Shown piece after piece: positions 8,899 through 17,615 of a stretch of DNA of 64,000 bases. The DNA is taken from contig JADLDK010000050.1 of NCBI GenBank assembly GCA_020846715.1, forward strand, positions 100,503 to 164,502, written 5' to 3'. Under the pieces are notes generated by a model that saw only the letters and a program-made list of their open reading frames with translations, searched no databases and was not told the origin of the DNA. How positions within the stretch are numbered: position 1 is the first letter of the stretch; each line of letters starts with the position of its first letter. Position numbers and translations under genes: made by a program. The stretch is from Armatimonadota bacterium (GTDB taxonomy: Bacteria > Armatimonadota > UBA5829 > DSUL01).

Positions 8899-9437
8899 AT
8901 ATCGGAATTAGTCTTCAACGCTCTGCGCGGCGCTTCCTCTCCGAAGACGAGGACTCGCGCTGCCAGGGCTGACAACACAGGTCTTCCCCTCTAAAGAAGA
9001 ACCACTAACAATGCTTAGACGAAGCGAGCGCCCGAACTGTTCGCTCTGAAGGGGAAAACTCCTCCCATCCGGGTCACCAACCCTGGCAGGCCGACGCGAC
9101 ACTGCCCCTCTGTCTGAGTTGTTCTGACGCGTACAAGGCCTTTGTTCACGCCGCAGTAGGGTAGTCCAGGCTGGTCACTCCTGTGGAGAACGCAGATGTC
9201 TATATTCTACCCGCACTCTCCACAGCCTGACATGTTTGCCGGAAAGACAATTCAATGCCTCTGGCTGTGCCATTAGCCCTGAGGCAAAGAGCGCAACGTG
9301 CCGATGATTGAACTGATGCAGCCAACTCTATCCAGTGCCCTTACAATTACAGGAATGTCGCAGACCGCCCCAGTCGCCTGTCTGCCGCTAACTGGCACTC
9401 TCTGCGGAGAAGGCTGCACTTGCAAATGGAGTTGTGA
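8899..9437. other. 539-base non-coding divergent region
   Basis: This lies between the histidine kinase start (minus strand) and the HD-GYP start (plus strand). No reading frame here has a plausible start, ribosome site and protein composition. I found no known riboswitch core on either strand. The only clear structure is the inverted repeat at 9167-9229. Its length suggests a long leader or a small RNA. Confidence 0.5.
9167..9229. repeat. Nested inverted repeat in the kinase/HD-GYP divergent region
   Basis: CTGTGGAGA at 9181-9189 is perfectly repeated inverted as TCTCCACAG at 9217-9225. A second inverted pair, CAGGCTG at 9167-9173 and CAGCCTG at 9223-9229, shares three bases with it, so only one stem can be fully formed at a time. 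The 27-base centre is AT-rich (TCTATATTCT). It could be a two-site operator or an RNA switch-like hairpin. Confidence 0.5.
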
Positions 9438-10115
9438 ATGACGCATATCAGATCGGCAGCAAGCGCCACTACCAGTAGAAATGCCGGCGCAGTCCAGGAA
9501 GAGACGACTCAGGCGCTTCTCAGCGTAGCGGGAGCAAGTGACGCTAACGCCCAGGGCCACAGCGAGCGCGTGCGCGACCTTTGTATGGACATCGGCGAGG
9601 CGATGGGGCTGGGCCCTTCGGCTCTGGCCGATCTGCGATATGCCGCCAGCCTCCACGACATCGGAAAGATCGGCGTCTCCAAAAGCATTGTGAACAAAAT
9701 CGGGCGACTCTCTGACGAAGAGTTCTCGGCGATGAAGCTTCATTCTGTCATCGGAATTCGCATACTGGAAAGGATCGAAGGACTCCAGGGCGCGCTTCCA
9801 ATGATCAAGCACCACCACGAGTGCTGGAACGGGAGAGGATATCCTGACGGCCTTGCGGGTGATGACATTCCGCTAGGAGCCAGGATCATCTCGGTCGCCG
9901 AAACCTTCGACATCCTCACCTCGACCGTGCCATGGCGCGAACCGATGACGCTCGGAGATGCAGTTCAGGAAATCAGGCGCTGCTCCGGCACGCAGTTCGA
10001 CCCGGAAGTTGTGGAAGCCTTTCTGAAAGTGGTGAAAAAGCTCGATACAACGGCGGAGGCTCTGGTAGAGGCTTTGCCGGAAGCTTCGCTCCAGACTCGA
10101 GAAGAGGCCGCCTGA
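9438..10115 (+). CDS. Stand-alone HD-GYP domain protein (cyclic dinucleotide phosphodiesterase-like)
   Basis: A 225-residue soluble protein that is essentially one HD-GYP domain. The HD pair is His73-Asp74 within HDIGK, another metal-site His is 102, and the GYP motif is at 125-138 (HHHECWNGRGYPDG). HD-GYP enzymes usually hydrolyse cyclic di-GMP to GMP. There is no receiver or sensor domain, which is unusual because most family members are response regulators. The usual Asp of the VADxFD motif, a metal ligand in characterised members, is Glu155 here (VAETFD), so activity or metal preference may differ. GGAG stands six bases before the ATG. Confidence 0.85.
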   Translation: MTHIRSAASATTSRNAGAVQEETTQALLSVAGASDANAQGHSERVRDLCMDIGEAMGLGPSALADLRYAASLHDIGKIGVSKSIVNKIGRLSDEEFSAMKLHSVIGIRILERIEGLQGALPMIKHHHECWNGRGYPDGLAGDDIPLGARIISVAETFDILTSTVPWREPMTLGDAVQEIRRCSGTQFDPEVVEAFLKVVKKLDTTAEALVEALPEASLQTREEAA

Positions 10116-10124
10116 GAGAGTCAC

Positions 10125-11090
10125 TCACAGATCAACGATGGCCCAGACCGGAAAATGATCTCCCGCAGAGCGTGTTGCGCGGAAAAGCGAAGAGTTCTTC
10201 GGGCCTCGCAGGACCCCTGTAGCCCGCACACGCTTTCCCATGGCAGGACTTGCGAAAATGTAGTCAAAGCGGATCGGTGGGTATCGCGAAGTGAAGCGCG
10301 ACTGTTCCGTCCACTCTGAGCCATCCGCGGCCCTGGCGCCCAGTGGCAAAACTGCGAGCTTGCCTTTCCCCTTCAGAATCCGAACAGTCGCCGACGCTGG
10401 ATCGTCGTTGACATCCGCAAGCAGAAGAAAAAGAGACTGCGGCTGCGATTTCAGCCTATTGTCCCAGATTTCTCTGATCTTGTGGGCTTCCGCCTCTCTC
10501 TGCCGCGCTGAGTCTGCCCCACCCATCCGGGAGCGCAGATGCGTGACATACACGGAAAATGCCCTGGCGTTTCGCGGACGCAGCTCCACCTGCAGCAAAT
10601 CCCTCGAGAAGCGCGCAGACCCCGCCGTCGCTGACGTCTCGAGCGGGAGATGCCTGTAGCTCACAATCGCTCCCATTGGGATACGGCTGAGAACGGCCAC
10701 GTCTATGCCTCGGGTATCGTTTCCTTCAATCAGTTCAACATAGCGGTATCCCATCCCTGAGAGATACTTTTTGTTGAACTCCTCCAGAAAACCCCTGTTT
10801 TCCACTTCCTGAAGCCCCAGAACATCTGCGTTCAGTGCGCGAATGACCTCAGCGAGAGCTTTCAACTCCGCTAGTGGCTTGGACATCAACGTATCGCCCT
10901 TGTAGCGGTCAACGTCGGCGGCGTACGGATCGTCGTACGCGTCAAATAAATTCTCGACGTTGTAAGTCGCTATCTTTATCTCTGTGGCGGACGCCTGGAA
11001 GTGGCTGGCGGCCACCGTCATAGCGCAGCACAGAAAGATGAGACGCCACAGCTTCACCGTTTTCAACAGACGGACGGTGTGAGAAATCAC
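10125..11090 (-). CDS. Secreted endonuclease/exonuclease/phosphatase (EEP) family protein
   Basis: A 321-residue protein with an N-terminal signal or anchor (residues about 12-34) followed by an EEP fold. Motifs in order are YNVENLFD (Asn of the active site), LQEVENRG (metal-binding Glu), DVAVLSR, THLRS, LLADVND (Asp-x-Asn pair) and AGDHFPVWA (catalytic Asp-His). Such enzymes cleave phosphodiesters in nucleic acids or phospholipids; export points to extracellular DNA or lipid breakdown. The GTG start overlaps the stop of the upstream glyoxalase gene by four bases, so the two are translationally coupled. Confidence 0.85.
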   Translation of the reverse strand: MISHTVRLLKTVKLWRLIFLCCAMTVAASHFQASATEIKIATYNVENLFDAYDDPYAADVDRYKGDTLMSKPLAELKALAEVIRALNADVLGLQEVENRGFLEEFNKKYLSGMGYRYVELIEGNDTRGIDVAVLSRIPMGAIVSYRHLPLETSATAGSARFSRDLLQVELRPRNARAFSVYVTHLRSRMGGADSARQREAEAHKIREIWDNRLKSQPQSLFLLLADVNDDPASATVRILKGKGKLAVLPLGARAADGSEWTEQSRFTSRYPPIRFDYIFASPAMGKRVRATGVLRGPKNSSLFRATRSAGDHFPVWAIVDL

Positions 11091-11464
11091 GCTTTGAGGA
11101 CTTCTATTTCATATCCGTCCGGATCGCTGATGAAGTAGAAATGGCCGTTTACCGGTCCGTCCTCCGGCCAGAACTCGACTCCCTCAGGCTCCCACTTCTT
11201 CCGAAACGCATCCAGATCCGGCGTGTCGAACGCAAAGTGAAAGATGTCCTCGGGAAACTCGATAGCTCCAAAATCCGGTGAGTGGGCCAACTCCAGTTTG
11301 GTGGTGTTTCCCGGCAACTCCAGAAAGCAGAGTTGATTGCCGGCTGGAGACGTCGAGCGGCGCAGTTCTTTGAACCCGAACACGTCTGTGTAGAACCGCA
11401 CGCTTTTGTCGAGATCGCCCACCCGGATGCGACAATGCAGGAATGTGGTCCGAAAATCGCTCAA
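11087..11464 (-). CDS. VOC-family protein, glyoxalase I-like
   Basis: A 125-residue single-domain vicinal-oxygen-chelate protein resembling lactoylglutathione lyase. The start was placed at the TTG at 11464, eight bases after GGGAGGA, because the open frame upstream is not protein-like and glyoxalase I is normally about 130 residues. Metal-ligand positions fit: His in LHCRIRV near the N-terminus, Glu in TKLELAH, His in FHFAFDT, and Glu in DGYEIEVL at the end. Glyoxalase I detoxifies methylglyoxal; some VOC proteins of this size instead bind antibiotics, but the residue pattern favours glyoxalase. Confidence 0.8.
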   Translation of the reverse strand: MSDFRTTFLHCRIRVGDLDKSVRFYTDVFGFKELRRSTSPAGNQLCFLELPGNTTKLELAHSPDFGAIEFPEDIFHFAFDTPDLDAFRKKWEPEGVEFWPEDGPVNGHFYFISDPDGYEIEVLKA

Positions 11465-11634
11465 AACATGTTCCTCCCATGTGTCACGCCGCTGAGATAA
11501 TCGTCCGCGCAGGCAGTGACAGGGTAGAATATACTCTGTATCCGTCAAAACCACCGTTGTCTATTTGACAAGCGCCTGTGCGAGCGTGCGGTGCGCGTTC
11601 CAATAGCTGTAGCAAACTTCACGCACAACCTCAA

Positions 11635-12543
11635 ATGAAACAGACTGACTGGAAAATCCGGCTGCGCAATGTGCGCCGTGTCCTCGTGCAGGTCATGGTG
11701 ATGAATATCCTGGTCGCCCTGGCAAAGCTAGTAGTCGGGCTCTTGACAAATACGCTGAGCATGGTCGCGGATGGAGTGCACTCGCTGCTGGACAGTCTCT
11801 CGAACGTAGTCGGGCTTGTGGGAGTAACAGCAGGAGCTCGACCGCCAGACTCCAATCATCCCTACGGCCATCATAAAATCGAAACGCTCACGTCTCTGGT
11901 AATTGGCGCCGTTGTCATCTACACAGCCATCGAGATTATTCAGGAGTCCGTTGCCAGACTCATCCATCAGCAACATCCTCACATAACATTTCTCAATATC
12001 GTCGTTATGATTGTGACGATGGTAATCAACGTATTTGTGACTGCTTACGAGCGCCGTGCGGCGCGCCGGTACAACTCCGACATTCTCCACGCGGACTCCC
12101 TTCAGACACAAAGCGACATATTCGTGTCTGGAGGCGTTCTGCTGGCTCTTGCGCTGGCGTGGAGTGGCGCCACAATATTCGATCCGATAGCCGCGCTGGC
12201 TGTCACGGCAGCCATATTCTACAGCGCGTGGCTGATCTTCAAGCGCGCTACCCGCGTGCTCACCGACGAGACAGACATCGAGCCCGAGCAGATAGAGTCT
12301 GCTGCCTTGGGTGTAGAGGGCGTGCTCTCTGTCGAGAAGATACGGTCCAGGGGAACGGAGAAAAGGCGCTCTGTAGATCTTCATATCCGGGTCGATCCGG
12401 AGATTACCCTGCGCAAGGCGCACGAGATCACACACGATGTGCAGCGCGCAGTTGAGGAGTCCACAGGCGCGACAGACGTCATCATCCATACGGAGCCGCA
12501 GACCTCTGAGCCGGCAGAGCCACTCGGGCAGAAAACCCGGTAG
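11635..12543 (+). CDS. Cation diffusion facilitator (Zn/Fe/Co efflux)
   Basis: About 302 residues from the ATG at 11635; a GTG at 11578 is possible but adds a segment unlike family N-termini. Six membrane segments and a C-terminal cytoplasmic domain are visible. Zinc-site motifs are HSLLDSLSN in segment 2 and HADSLQTQSD in segment 5, which give the four ligands of the antiporter site. The C-terminal ferredoxin-like domain includes RSRGTEKRRSVDLHIRVD. It exports divalent cations by proton antiport. It stands alone between a divergent glyoxalase gene and a convergent HAF-repeat gene 18 bases away. Confidence 0.9.
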   Translation: MKQTDWKIRLRNVRRVLVQVMVMNILVALAKLVVGLLTNTLSMVADGVHSLLDSLSNVVGLVGVTAGARPPDSNHPYGHHKIETLTSLVIGAVVIYTAIEIIQESVARLIHQQHPHITFLNIVVMIVTMVINVFVTAYERRAARRYNSDILHADSLQTQSDIFVSGGVLLALALAWSGATIFDPIAALAVTAAIFYSAWLIFKRATRVLTDETDIEPEQIESAALGVEGVLSVEKIRSRGTEKRRSVDLHIRVDPEITLRKAHEITHDVQRAVEESTGATDVIIHTEPQTSEPAEPLGQKTR

Positions 12544-12561
12544 AAACCGTCTCGAGCAGAA

Positions 12562-14193
12562 CTACCTCCCACACGTTGACGCTCGGAGGGCGTGTGAAAG
12601 CCTGCTTTGGTTGTGCTTGATCACCTGGTCTGGAGTTGTCGCGATAGCTGGATTTGAACCCAAGGCCGTGACAATTCCAGTGACGCTGATATAATCACCA
12701 ATTTGAAAAGACCCTGCCGCCCCGAAGATGGATATGAGAGTCGGCTCCCCGAACACTTCAGAGCCGTCCCACAGCTTCAGAACAGGATCAACAGACACAA
12801 CTCTCCCACGCGCCGTGAAAACGAACGCATCCCGAACTGTGGCAATCAGTGGATGCGTAAGGGCGCGATTGTTGGCAACGACTCGGTGAGCCGTAGTGTA
12901 AGAGACATCCTGAGAAGCCGAGTTGCCTGAGGCGTCGTAGGCGACGACGTGAAATGCATGTTTTCCTGGTGAAGGCTCAGCAGTTAGGTTTCCTTTCCAA
13001 ACGCCGTCGATCGGATCTTTCTGCAACGGAATATCGTCCGCCAGGGCGCTCGTGACGCCCACGTCATCCGTTGCTGTAACCGCCAGCGACACAATCTGAC
13101 CAGGCGCTGCGAGACCCGGACTCGCGGTGGTATTGACGATACTCGGAGCGGTGTCGTCGCTGGTTAGCAGAAATGCCGCTGGAGAGCCCTTGTAGCGGCC
13201 AACTCCCGTAATCTGCCCTGAATCGTTGATACCGTAAGCGCTCTCTAGAATCCAACCAGAGTCTGGAGGCAGCATAGAGTTGAGATCGGTCATTCCCTCC
13301 AGTGTATTGCGCCAGATAAATGCGTGCTGGGAAGTGTCTCCCGGTGTCGTTGAGTACCCCACCACGTAACCATCGGAGTTGATGCTGTAACCATAGCTGC
13401 GCGTTCCACCAAGGGTCCGCAGATCCCGCAGAGACCCGGCCGCCTCTCTCCGGTAGGCATGAGTCTCGCCAAGACTGGTCTTGGCGTAGCCGGTAATCTG
13501 TCCGCTGTTGTTGACAGCAGTTGCCCAGCTTTGCGCCCCACCCAGCGTGCCCAGACCAGTCATATTCTGGCCATTGGGGTCCGTCCGGAAGGCTTCTTTG
13601 ATAAGCAGATCTGTAGTGGACGCATCTCCAACTACTTCGCCCAGATCATTGAGTGCGTTCGCCACGCTTACAGCGCCCTCGGCGGCTCCGGGCAGGACGC
13701 CAAGGTCCTGAATGACGCCGTTGGAGTAGCGAAAAGCCCGCTGCGAGCCGTTTAGCAGTGCGAATCCGGCCACCTGACCGCTCGCATTGATCGCAGTTGC
13801 CTGACTGGAGCCGCCGCCTACCGGAAAGGTCCCCAGGTTCTCGATGCCGGAGTGTTCTGCCCAGCGAAACGCGCGAATGGAGTTGTCTTCCAGGTAAGAG
13901 TAGCCCGCGACATCCCCTGAATCGTTCAGCCCGTACGCCCTTCCGACACCTCCACCCAGCGTAGGAAGCAGTTCAATCCCCCTTCCGCCGATATAGCGGA
14001 ACGCGCGCTCAAGGCCCGTGGTATATCCGGCGATGACACCTGAGTTGTTGATCGCGCGCGCTTGTGTGCCCGTCGTACCGGGAGCTACGCCGAGATTGAT
14101 CACGCGATAGCCGGCACAGGCGCCTCCGGATGTCAGGGTTGAACACGCAGCCGCCAGCAGTCCCAGAGCCAGCGCTCGTCTAAACTCAAACAT
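12562..14193 (-). CDS. Secreted HAF-repeat protein with C-terminal Ig-like and OB-like modules
   Basis: A 543-residue exported protein with a signal peptide (about 1-27). Residues 30-345 consist of about seven HAF-type repeats, each built around a motif like AINNSGVIAGY followed by AFRY or AFRW; these are probable beta-propeller blades of extracellular proteins. An Ig-like region follows (about 350-440, starting at DTAPSIVN), then an OB-like tail (about 455-530, GRVVSVDPVLKLWDGSE). The ribosome site AAAGGAGGAG is strong. The same tail type ends three other secreted proteins in this island, and the Ig-like region resembles one in the amidase gene. Confidence 0.75.
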   Translation of the reverse strand: MFEFRRALALGLLAAACSTLTSGGACAGYRVINLGVAPGTTGTQARAINNSGVIAGYTTGLERAFRYIGGRGIELLPTLGGGVGRAYGLNDSGDVAGYSYLEDNSIRAFRWAEHSGIENLGTFPVGGGSSQATAINASGQVAGFALLNGSQRAFRYSNGVIQDLGVLPGAAEGAVSVANALNDLGEVVGDASTTDLLIKEAFRTDPNGQNMTGLGTLGGAQSWATAVNNSGQITGYAKTSLGETHAYRREAAGSLRDLRTLGGTRSYGYSINSDGYVVGYSTTPGDTSQHAFIWRNTLEGMTDLNSMLPPDSGWILESAYGINDSGQITGVGRYKGSPAAFLLTSDDTAPSIVNTTASPGLAAPGQIVSLAVTATDDVGVTSALADDIPLQKDPIDGVWKGNLTAEPSPGKHAFHVVAYDASGNSASQDVSYTTAHRVVANNRALTHPLIATVRDAFVFTARGRVVSVDPVLKLWDGSEVFGEPTLISIFGAAGSFQIGDYISVTGIVTALGSNPAIATTPDQVIKHNQSRLSHALRASTCGR

Positions 14194-14263
14194 AGCAATC
14201 TTCTCCTCCTTTAGTGTAAGGCATGACCGGCGAAAACACCAGAGTCAGCACTTACCAGAGTTG

Positions 14264-14293
14264 CCAAAGTGTGTGAGAAGGGTCACACTTTGG
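14264..14293. promoter_or_regulatory. Perfect 10-bp palindrome between divergent secreted-protein genes
   Basis: CCAAAGTGTG at 14264-14273 and its exact inverse CACACTTTGG at 14284-14293 are separated by 10 bases. The site lies between the HAF gene (starts at 14193, minus) and the PHP gene (starts at 14319, plus), about 70 and 25 bases from the two starts. Twofold symmetry with one helical turn between half-site edges fits a dimeric repressor operator. The RNA form would be a hairpin close to the PHP start. Confidence 0.5.
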
Positions 14294-14318
14294 TGAGTCA
14301 AGAGAGAAAGGATGCGCT

Positions 14319-15242
14319 ATGCCCTGGTATCGAGGAAGCACTCATTGCCACACAAATGAATCTGATGGAGACAGCTCTCCAGAAACCGTAATCGCCTACC
14401 ACAAGGACTCTGGCTACAACTTTCTGGTCCACACCGACCACAATTTGGTACTGGATATCTCCCGTTTCAGACATCTCGAGACCCCTGAGTTTATCCTGAT
14501 AGCCGGTGAAGAGGTGACCGACTTTGCTGACGGCAAACCCGTACACATAAATGCACTGAATCCGAGCGGAGTCATCCGTCCGCGAAGTGGCGATACCGTG
14601 TCTGAGGCCATTGTGCGCGATATTGCGGCTATCGAAGAAACCGGGGCGCTCGCCCACGTGAATCACCCGAACTTCTACTACGCCATTACGAGTGAAGATT
14701 TGCTGGCTGTACCAGGTGTGCGCATGATTGAGATGTGGAGCGGACATCCCGAAGTACATAACGAAGGAGATCCTTCGCAGGGTTTACCGAGTGCAGAGCA
14801 GATATGGGATGCAGTGCTCAGCAAAGGGCGGCGAGTGCTGGGAGTAGCGGTTGACGACGCTCACCACTTCAAACAGATGGGGAAGGAATGGGCGAATCCT
14901 GGGCGCGGATGGATTGTGGTCCGGGCTGAAGCGCTGAGCACAGAGAAGATCATCGCAGCTATTGCCGCTGGCGATTTCTACGCTTCCACCGGCGTTTCTC
15001 TGAAAGACCTCCAGATCACGGACAGCAGCATCTTTGTGGACGTGCAAACGGCAGGCGCAGACACCTATCTTATCGAGTTTGTCAGCGATGGAAAAGTTGC
15101 GAGTAGCCTGAGCGGTACGCAGGCGCGCTTCGAGCTCCCACAGAACGCAGTTTACGGGCGAGTCCGCGTAACCTCTTCAGACGGCGCGCAATGCTGGACA
15201 CAGGCGGTTTTCGGGCAGGGTCCTACAAAGCAAATGCCTTGA
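14319..15242 (+). CDS. PHP-domain metal-dependent phosphoesterase
   Basis: A 307-residue soluble protein. The PHP domain spans about residues 1-225, with the opening HxH motif (STHCHTNESDG), HTDHN, a Glu in GEEVTDF, HVNHPNF and a final Asp-Asp-His region (VAVDDAHH) that together supply a trinuclear metal site. PHP proteins hydrolyse phosphate esters; the substrate cannot be told here. The last 80 residues (about 225-300) form a beta-rich domain (LQITDSSIFVDVQ) of unknown role, possibly for binding a carbohydrate or partner. AAAGGA lies upstream of the ATG. No signal peptide is visible, unlike its neighbours. Confidence 0.82.
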   Translation: MPWYRGSTHCHTNESDGDSSPETVIAYHKDSGYNFLVHTDHNLVLDISRFRHLETPEFILIAGEEVTDFADGKPVHINALNPSGVIRPRSGDTVSEAIVRDIAAIEETGALAHVNHPNFYYAITSEDLLAVPGVRMIEMWSGHPEVHNEGDPSQGLPSAEQIWDAVLSKGRRVLGVAVDDAHHFKQMGKEWANPGRGWIVVRAEALSTEKIIAAIAAGDFYASTGVSLKDLQITDSSIFVDVQTAGADTYLIEFVSDGKVASSLSGTQARFELPQNAVYGRVRVTSSDGAQCWTQAVFGQGPTKQMP

Positions 15243-15268
15243 CCGGAGCGCTCAGGGGACCCTATACT
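15239..15268 (+). promoter_or_regulatory. Likely sigma-70 promoter of the amidase gene
   Basis: TTGACC at 15239-15244 and TATACT at 15263-15268 are separated by 18 bases and lie about 40 bases upstream of the ATG at 15310. The minus-35 box overlaps the end of the PHP gene. Confidence 0.5.
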
Positions 15269-15309
15269 GAATGTAGCGCGCTGTAGCCGCGCACAGTGAG
15301 GCCATCCCC

Positions 15310-17430
15310 ATGCGTTTTTGTTTCTGGCAAGCGAGTATTTTTGCGCTGACCGCCCTTTCCGTTTGTCGGCCGGCATCAAGCGGCGTAGTCGTGTACTATG
15401 ACCATGCCGGTTCACTCTCCGGCGCGAATCTGGCGGCTGCCGTTGATGCGCCCGCTGCTCTTATGCTTCTGCCCTACCCTCCAGCGGGGTTGACATCAGC
15501 GCTCCCGCCAGAAACGCGTCTGCTCGCCTACGCCGCCAAGGGCCAGACAATCACAGTTGACTTTTCGCAGGAGCTGATCGGCACAGGACTGGATGACGCG
15601 CGGCTGGAAGCGATCTACCACCAGGTGAAAATGACTCTCGAAGCGCACGGTATTCAGGAGAGTGTGCGCATTCTGGCGAATGGGAGAGATCTTTACACGT
15701 GGACACCTGCGCAATCGCCAATTACGCCGCGAACCCGCGCTTTGGAACCACAGGGAGTCGAACTTCAGGCTACCGGTAACAAGCTGGCCGGCAAACGTAT
15801 TTCGCTTTCTCCAGGGCACGGGCTGAAGTGGGGTGGATCCGGATGGTCAACAGACAGACCCCCGTACTGCTCTCCTCTGAATGAGGAGGACTACCACACA
15901 CTGGAGATGAGCATCTACCTGCTCTCCTATCTTCAGAGCGACGGAGCAGACGTTATCCCGAACCGCTGCATGGACAAGTCGTACGGAGTGTACGCCGTTT
16001 CCGGCGCACAGTGGTGGCGCATGGGGCCGTCCTACTGGCTGCAATCTCGCGGCTATCCGTGCAGCGTCTATGCTAACTCCACCGGAGATTGTGTGCTGGG
16101 CTCAGGCGCGAGCGAAAGCAATGACAACATCAGGGCGCGTGGCCTGATGCCCAACTACGACGGCGCGGACCTGCACATTGCGGTCCACACCAATGGGCTG
16201 TCAGGATTCTGCGAAGGAGCAGGCTGTCCGACCGGTGTCGCCACCTATTACGACAACAGCGCCTCGCACACAGCCTGGGGCGCCATCAGTAAGACACTGG
16301 CTCTGAAGGTGCAAAGTGCGGTTGTTTCGACTATTCGCACAAACTATGACGCGACCTGGTCTGACCGCGGTGTACCGGATTTCAATGGAGGCAATTACGA
16401 GACGCGTATTCCTGAGTGCGCTGCAGCCCTGGTGGAGCTCGGCTTCCACGACACCTGCGACCGCGACGCCGTTTTTCTTCGCGACAACTACTTTCGCAGC
16501 GCGGGGATGTGGGGCATATACAAGGGCATTTGTGACTATTATGGCGTGCAGCCCACATGGGCGTTTCAGTCTGATGAGATCGTCAGCCATGACATCCCAA
16601 CACAGATGCTGCCAGGAGAAGTCCGGCAGGTACACCTGAGCTTCCGAAACCGCGGTGTACTCTGGACAAGCGCGCGCAACTACAGACTGGGCGCGTGGGG
16701 AGATTCTGATCCGCTATCTTCGCAGACGAGATTTGAGCTTCCCGGCGAAGTCAGCCCCGGTGATACAGTCACCTTCGCGATAACACTGAAAGCGCCGCTA
16801 ACACCCGGAACCTACCGAACGGATTGGAGAATGCTGCAGGAGAACGTGGCTTGGTTCGGTCCAACCATTGAACAGGATGTTGTTGTCGCGCCAGAGTCCA
16901 ATCCACCAGCCATTTCGAACGTGGAAGTTCTGCCATCGCTTGTCGCCGCAAACGACGCTCTGCAGATTTCTGCCACAGTTGCGGACACTTCGGGCGTTGT
17001 AAGCGTCAAGGCCAATGGCGTCAGCCTTAGTCCCTCTGGGGGAACTGTGTGGGCCGGAGCTATCAACGCAGACTCGGAGATCGGATCGCATCCGGTGACG
17101 ATTGAAGCGACAGACGGTGTTGGCAATGTCGGAGCAGACACATCTGGCTCCTACGTGACCGGCCCAGTCTATCGCCTCAACAACTTCAATTTGCGCAATG
17201 ATGAGCTTGTGCCCACAGCCGCTACACACGCCCTCTTCGGCACGTGGGGACGTGTGCACGTCATCAACGGCGACACATTTGAGTTAGATGATGGCTCTGA
17301 GCAGCCCGTGCGAGTTTCCCTTCCGGGACACCTTTTCCAGAACGGGGACTTTGTGTTTGCTCGGGGCGTTCTCAATCCGTCCACCCGCAGTTTGACAACT
17401 CAGCCCGGGCAAGCGCTGAAGCTCGACTGA
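15310..17430 (+). CDS. Secreted N-acetylmuramoyl-L-alanine amidase-like protein with C-terminal modules
   Basis: A 706-residue exported protein. After a signal peptide (about 1-25) and an N-terminal region, an Amidase_3 domain lies at about 155-415. Its zinc ligands and catalytic Glu are seen in SPGHG, LNEEDYHT, HIAVHTNG and ALVELGFHD. An NBR1-type Ig-like domain follows at about 418-530 (WAFQSDEIVSHDIP to WRMLQENVAWFGPT), then a second Ig-like domain (about 540-620, SNPPAISNVEV) and an OB-like tail (about 635-706, GTWGRVHVINGDTFELDDGS). It would cut the peptide stem from muramic acid. The catalytic domain has long insertions, one Cys-rich, compared with cell-division amidases, so another amide substrate is possible. 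Confidence 0.8.
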   Translation: MRFCFWQASIFALTALSVCRPASSGVVVYYDHAGSLSGANLAAAVDAPAALMLLPYPPAGLTSALPPETRLLAYAAKGQTITVDFSQELIGTGLDDARLEAIYHQVKMTLEAHGIQESVRILANGRDLYTWTPAQSPITPRTRALEPQGVELQATGNKLAGKRISLSPGHGLKWGGSGWSTDRPPYCSPLNEEDYHTLEMSIYLLSYLQSDGADVIPNRCMDKSYGVYAVSGAQWWRMGPSYWLQSRGYPCSVYANSTGDCVLGSGASESNDNIRARGLMPNYDGADLHIAVHTNGLSGFCEGAGCPTGVATYYDNSASHTAWGAISKTLALKVQSAVVSTIRTNYDATWSDRGVPDFNGGNYETRIPECAAALVELGFHDTCDRDAVFLRDNYFRSAGMWGIYKGICDYYGVQPTWAFQSDEIVSHDIPTQMLPGEVRQVHLSFRNRGVLWTSARNYRLGAWGDSDPLSSQTRFELPGEVSPGDTVTFAITLKAPLTPGTYRTDWRMLQENVAWFGPTIEQDVVVAPESNPPAISNVEVLPSLVAANDALQISATVADTSGVVSVKANGVSLSPSGGTVWAGAINADSEIGSHPVTIEATDGVGNVGADTSGSYVTGPVYRLNNFNLRNDELVPTAATHALFGTWGRVHVINGDTFELDDGSEQPVRVSLPGHLFQNGDFVFARGVLNPSTRSLTTQPGQALKLD

Positions 17431-17524
17431 ACCGGAATGAGCATCGAGCGCGAGGCATTGACAGGACAAAGCCACAGGTCTGCCTCTCACCGCAGGTCCC
17501 GTTTCTGGAAAAGAAGTGGGAATA

Positions 17525-17603
17525 AGCGCCCGGTTGCGCCTCTGCATTTGGACTCCGATACTCACCAGAGTTAACGCAAGAGATGACTCGCAAACCGGGC
17601 GCT
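17525..17603. repeat. Long-armed inverted repeat between convergent genes
   Basis: AGCGCCCGGTT at 17525-17535 plus GCG at 17536-17538 pairs with CGC at 17589-17591 and AACCGGGCGCT at 17593-17603, giving 14 pairs with one bulged base and a loop of about 50 bases. It sits between the amidase stop (17430) and the stop of the convergent modular protein (17616). It may act as a bidirectional transcription stop, though no T tract follows. Confidence 0.45.
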
Positions 17604-17615
17604 ATGACAGTGATC

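Noticed and set aside
8899..9437. Riboswitch or housekeeping small RNA (SRP RNA, c-di-GMP, fluoride, TPP or cobalamin type)
   Set aside because: No conserved core of these classes was found on either strand by reading; only inverted repeats remain.
11564..11593. Promoter for the cation efflux gene from TTGACA at 11565
   Set aside because: No acceptable minus-10 box lies 16-18 bases downstream.
14264..14293. Possible terminator rather than operator
   Set aside because: No T tract follows in either direction and it lies upstream of both divergent genes, where a terminator has no obvious use.
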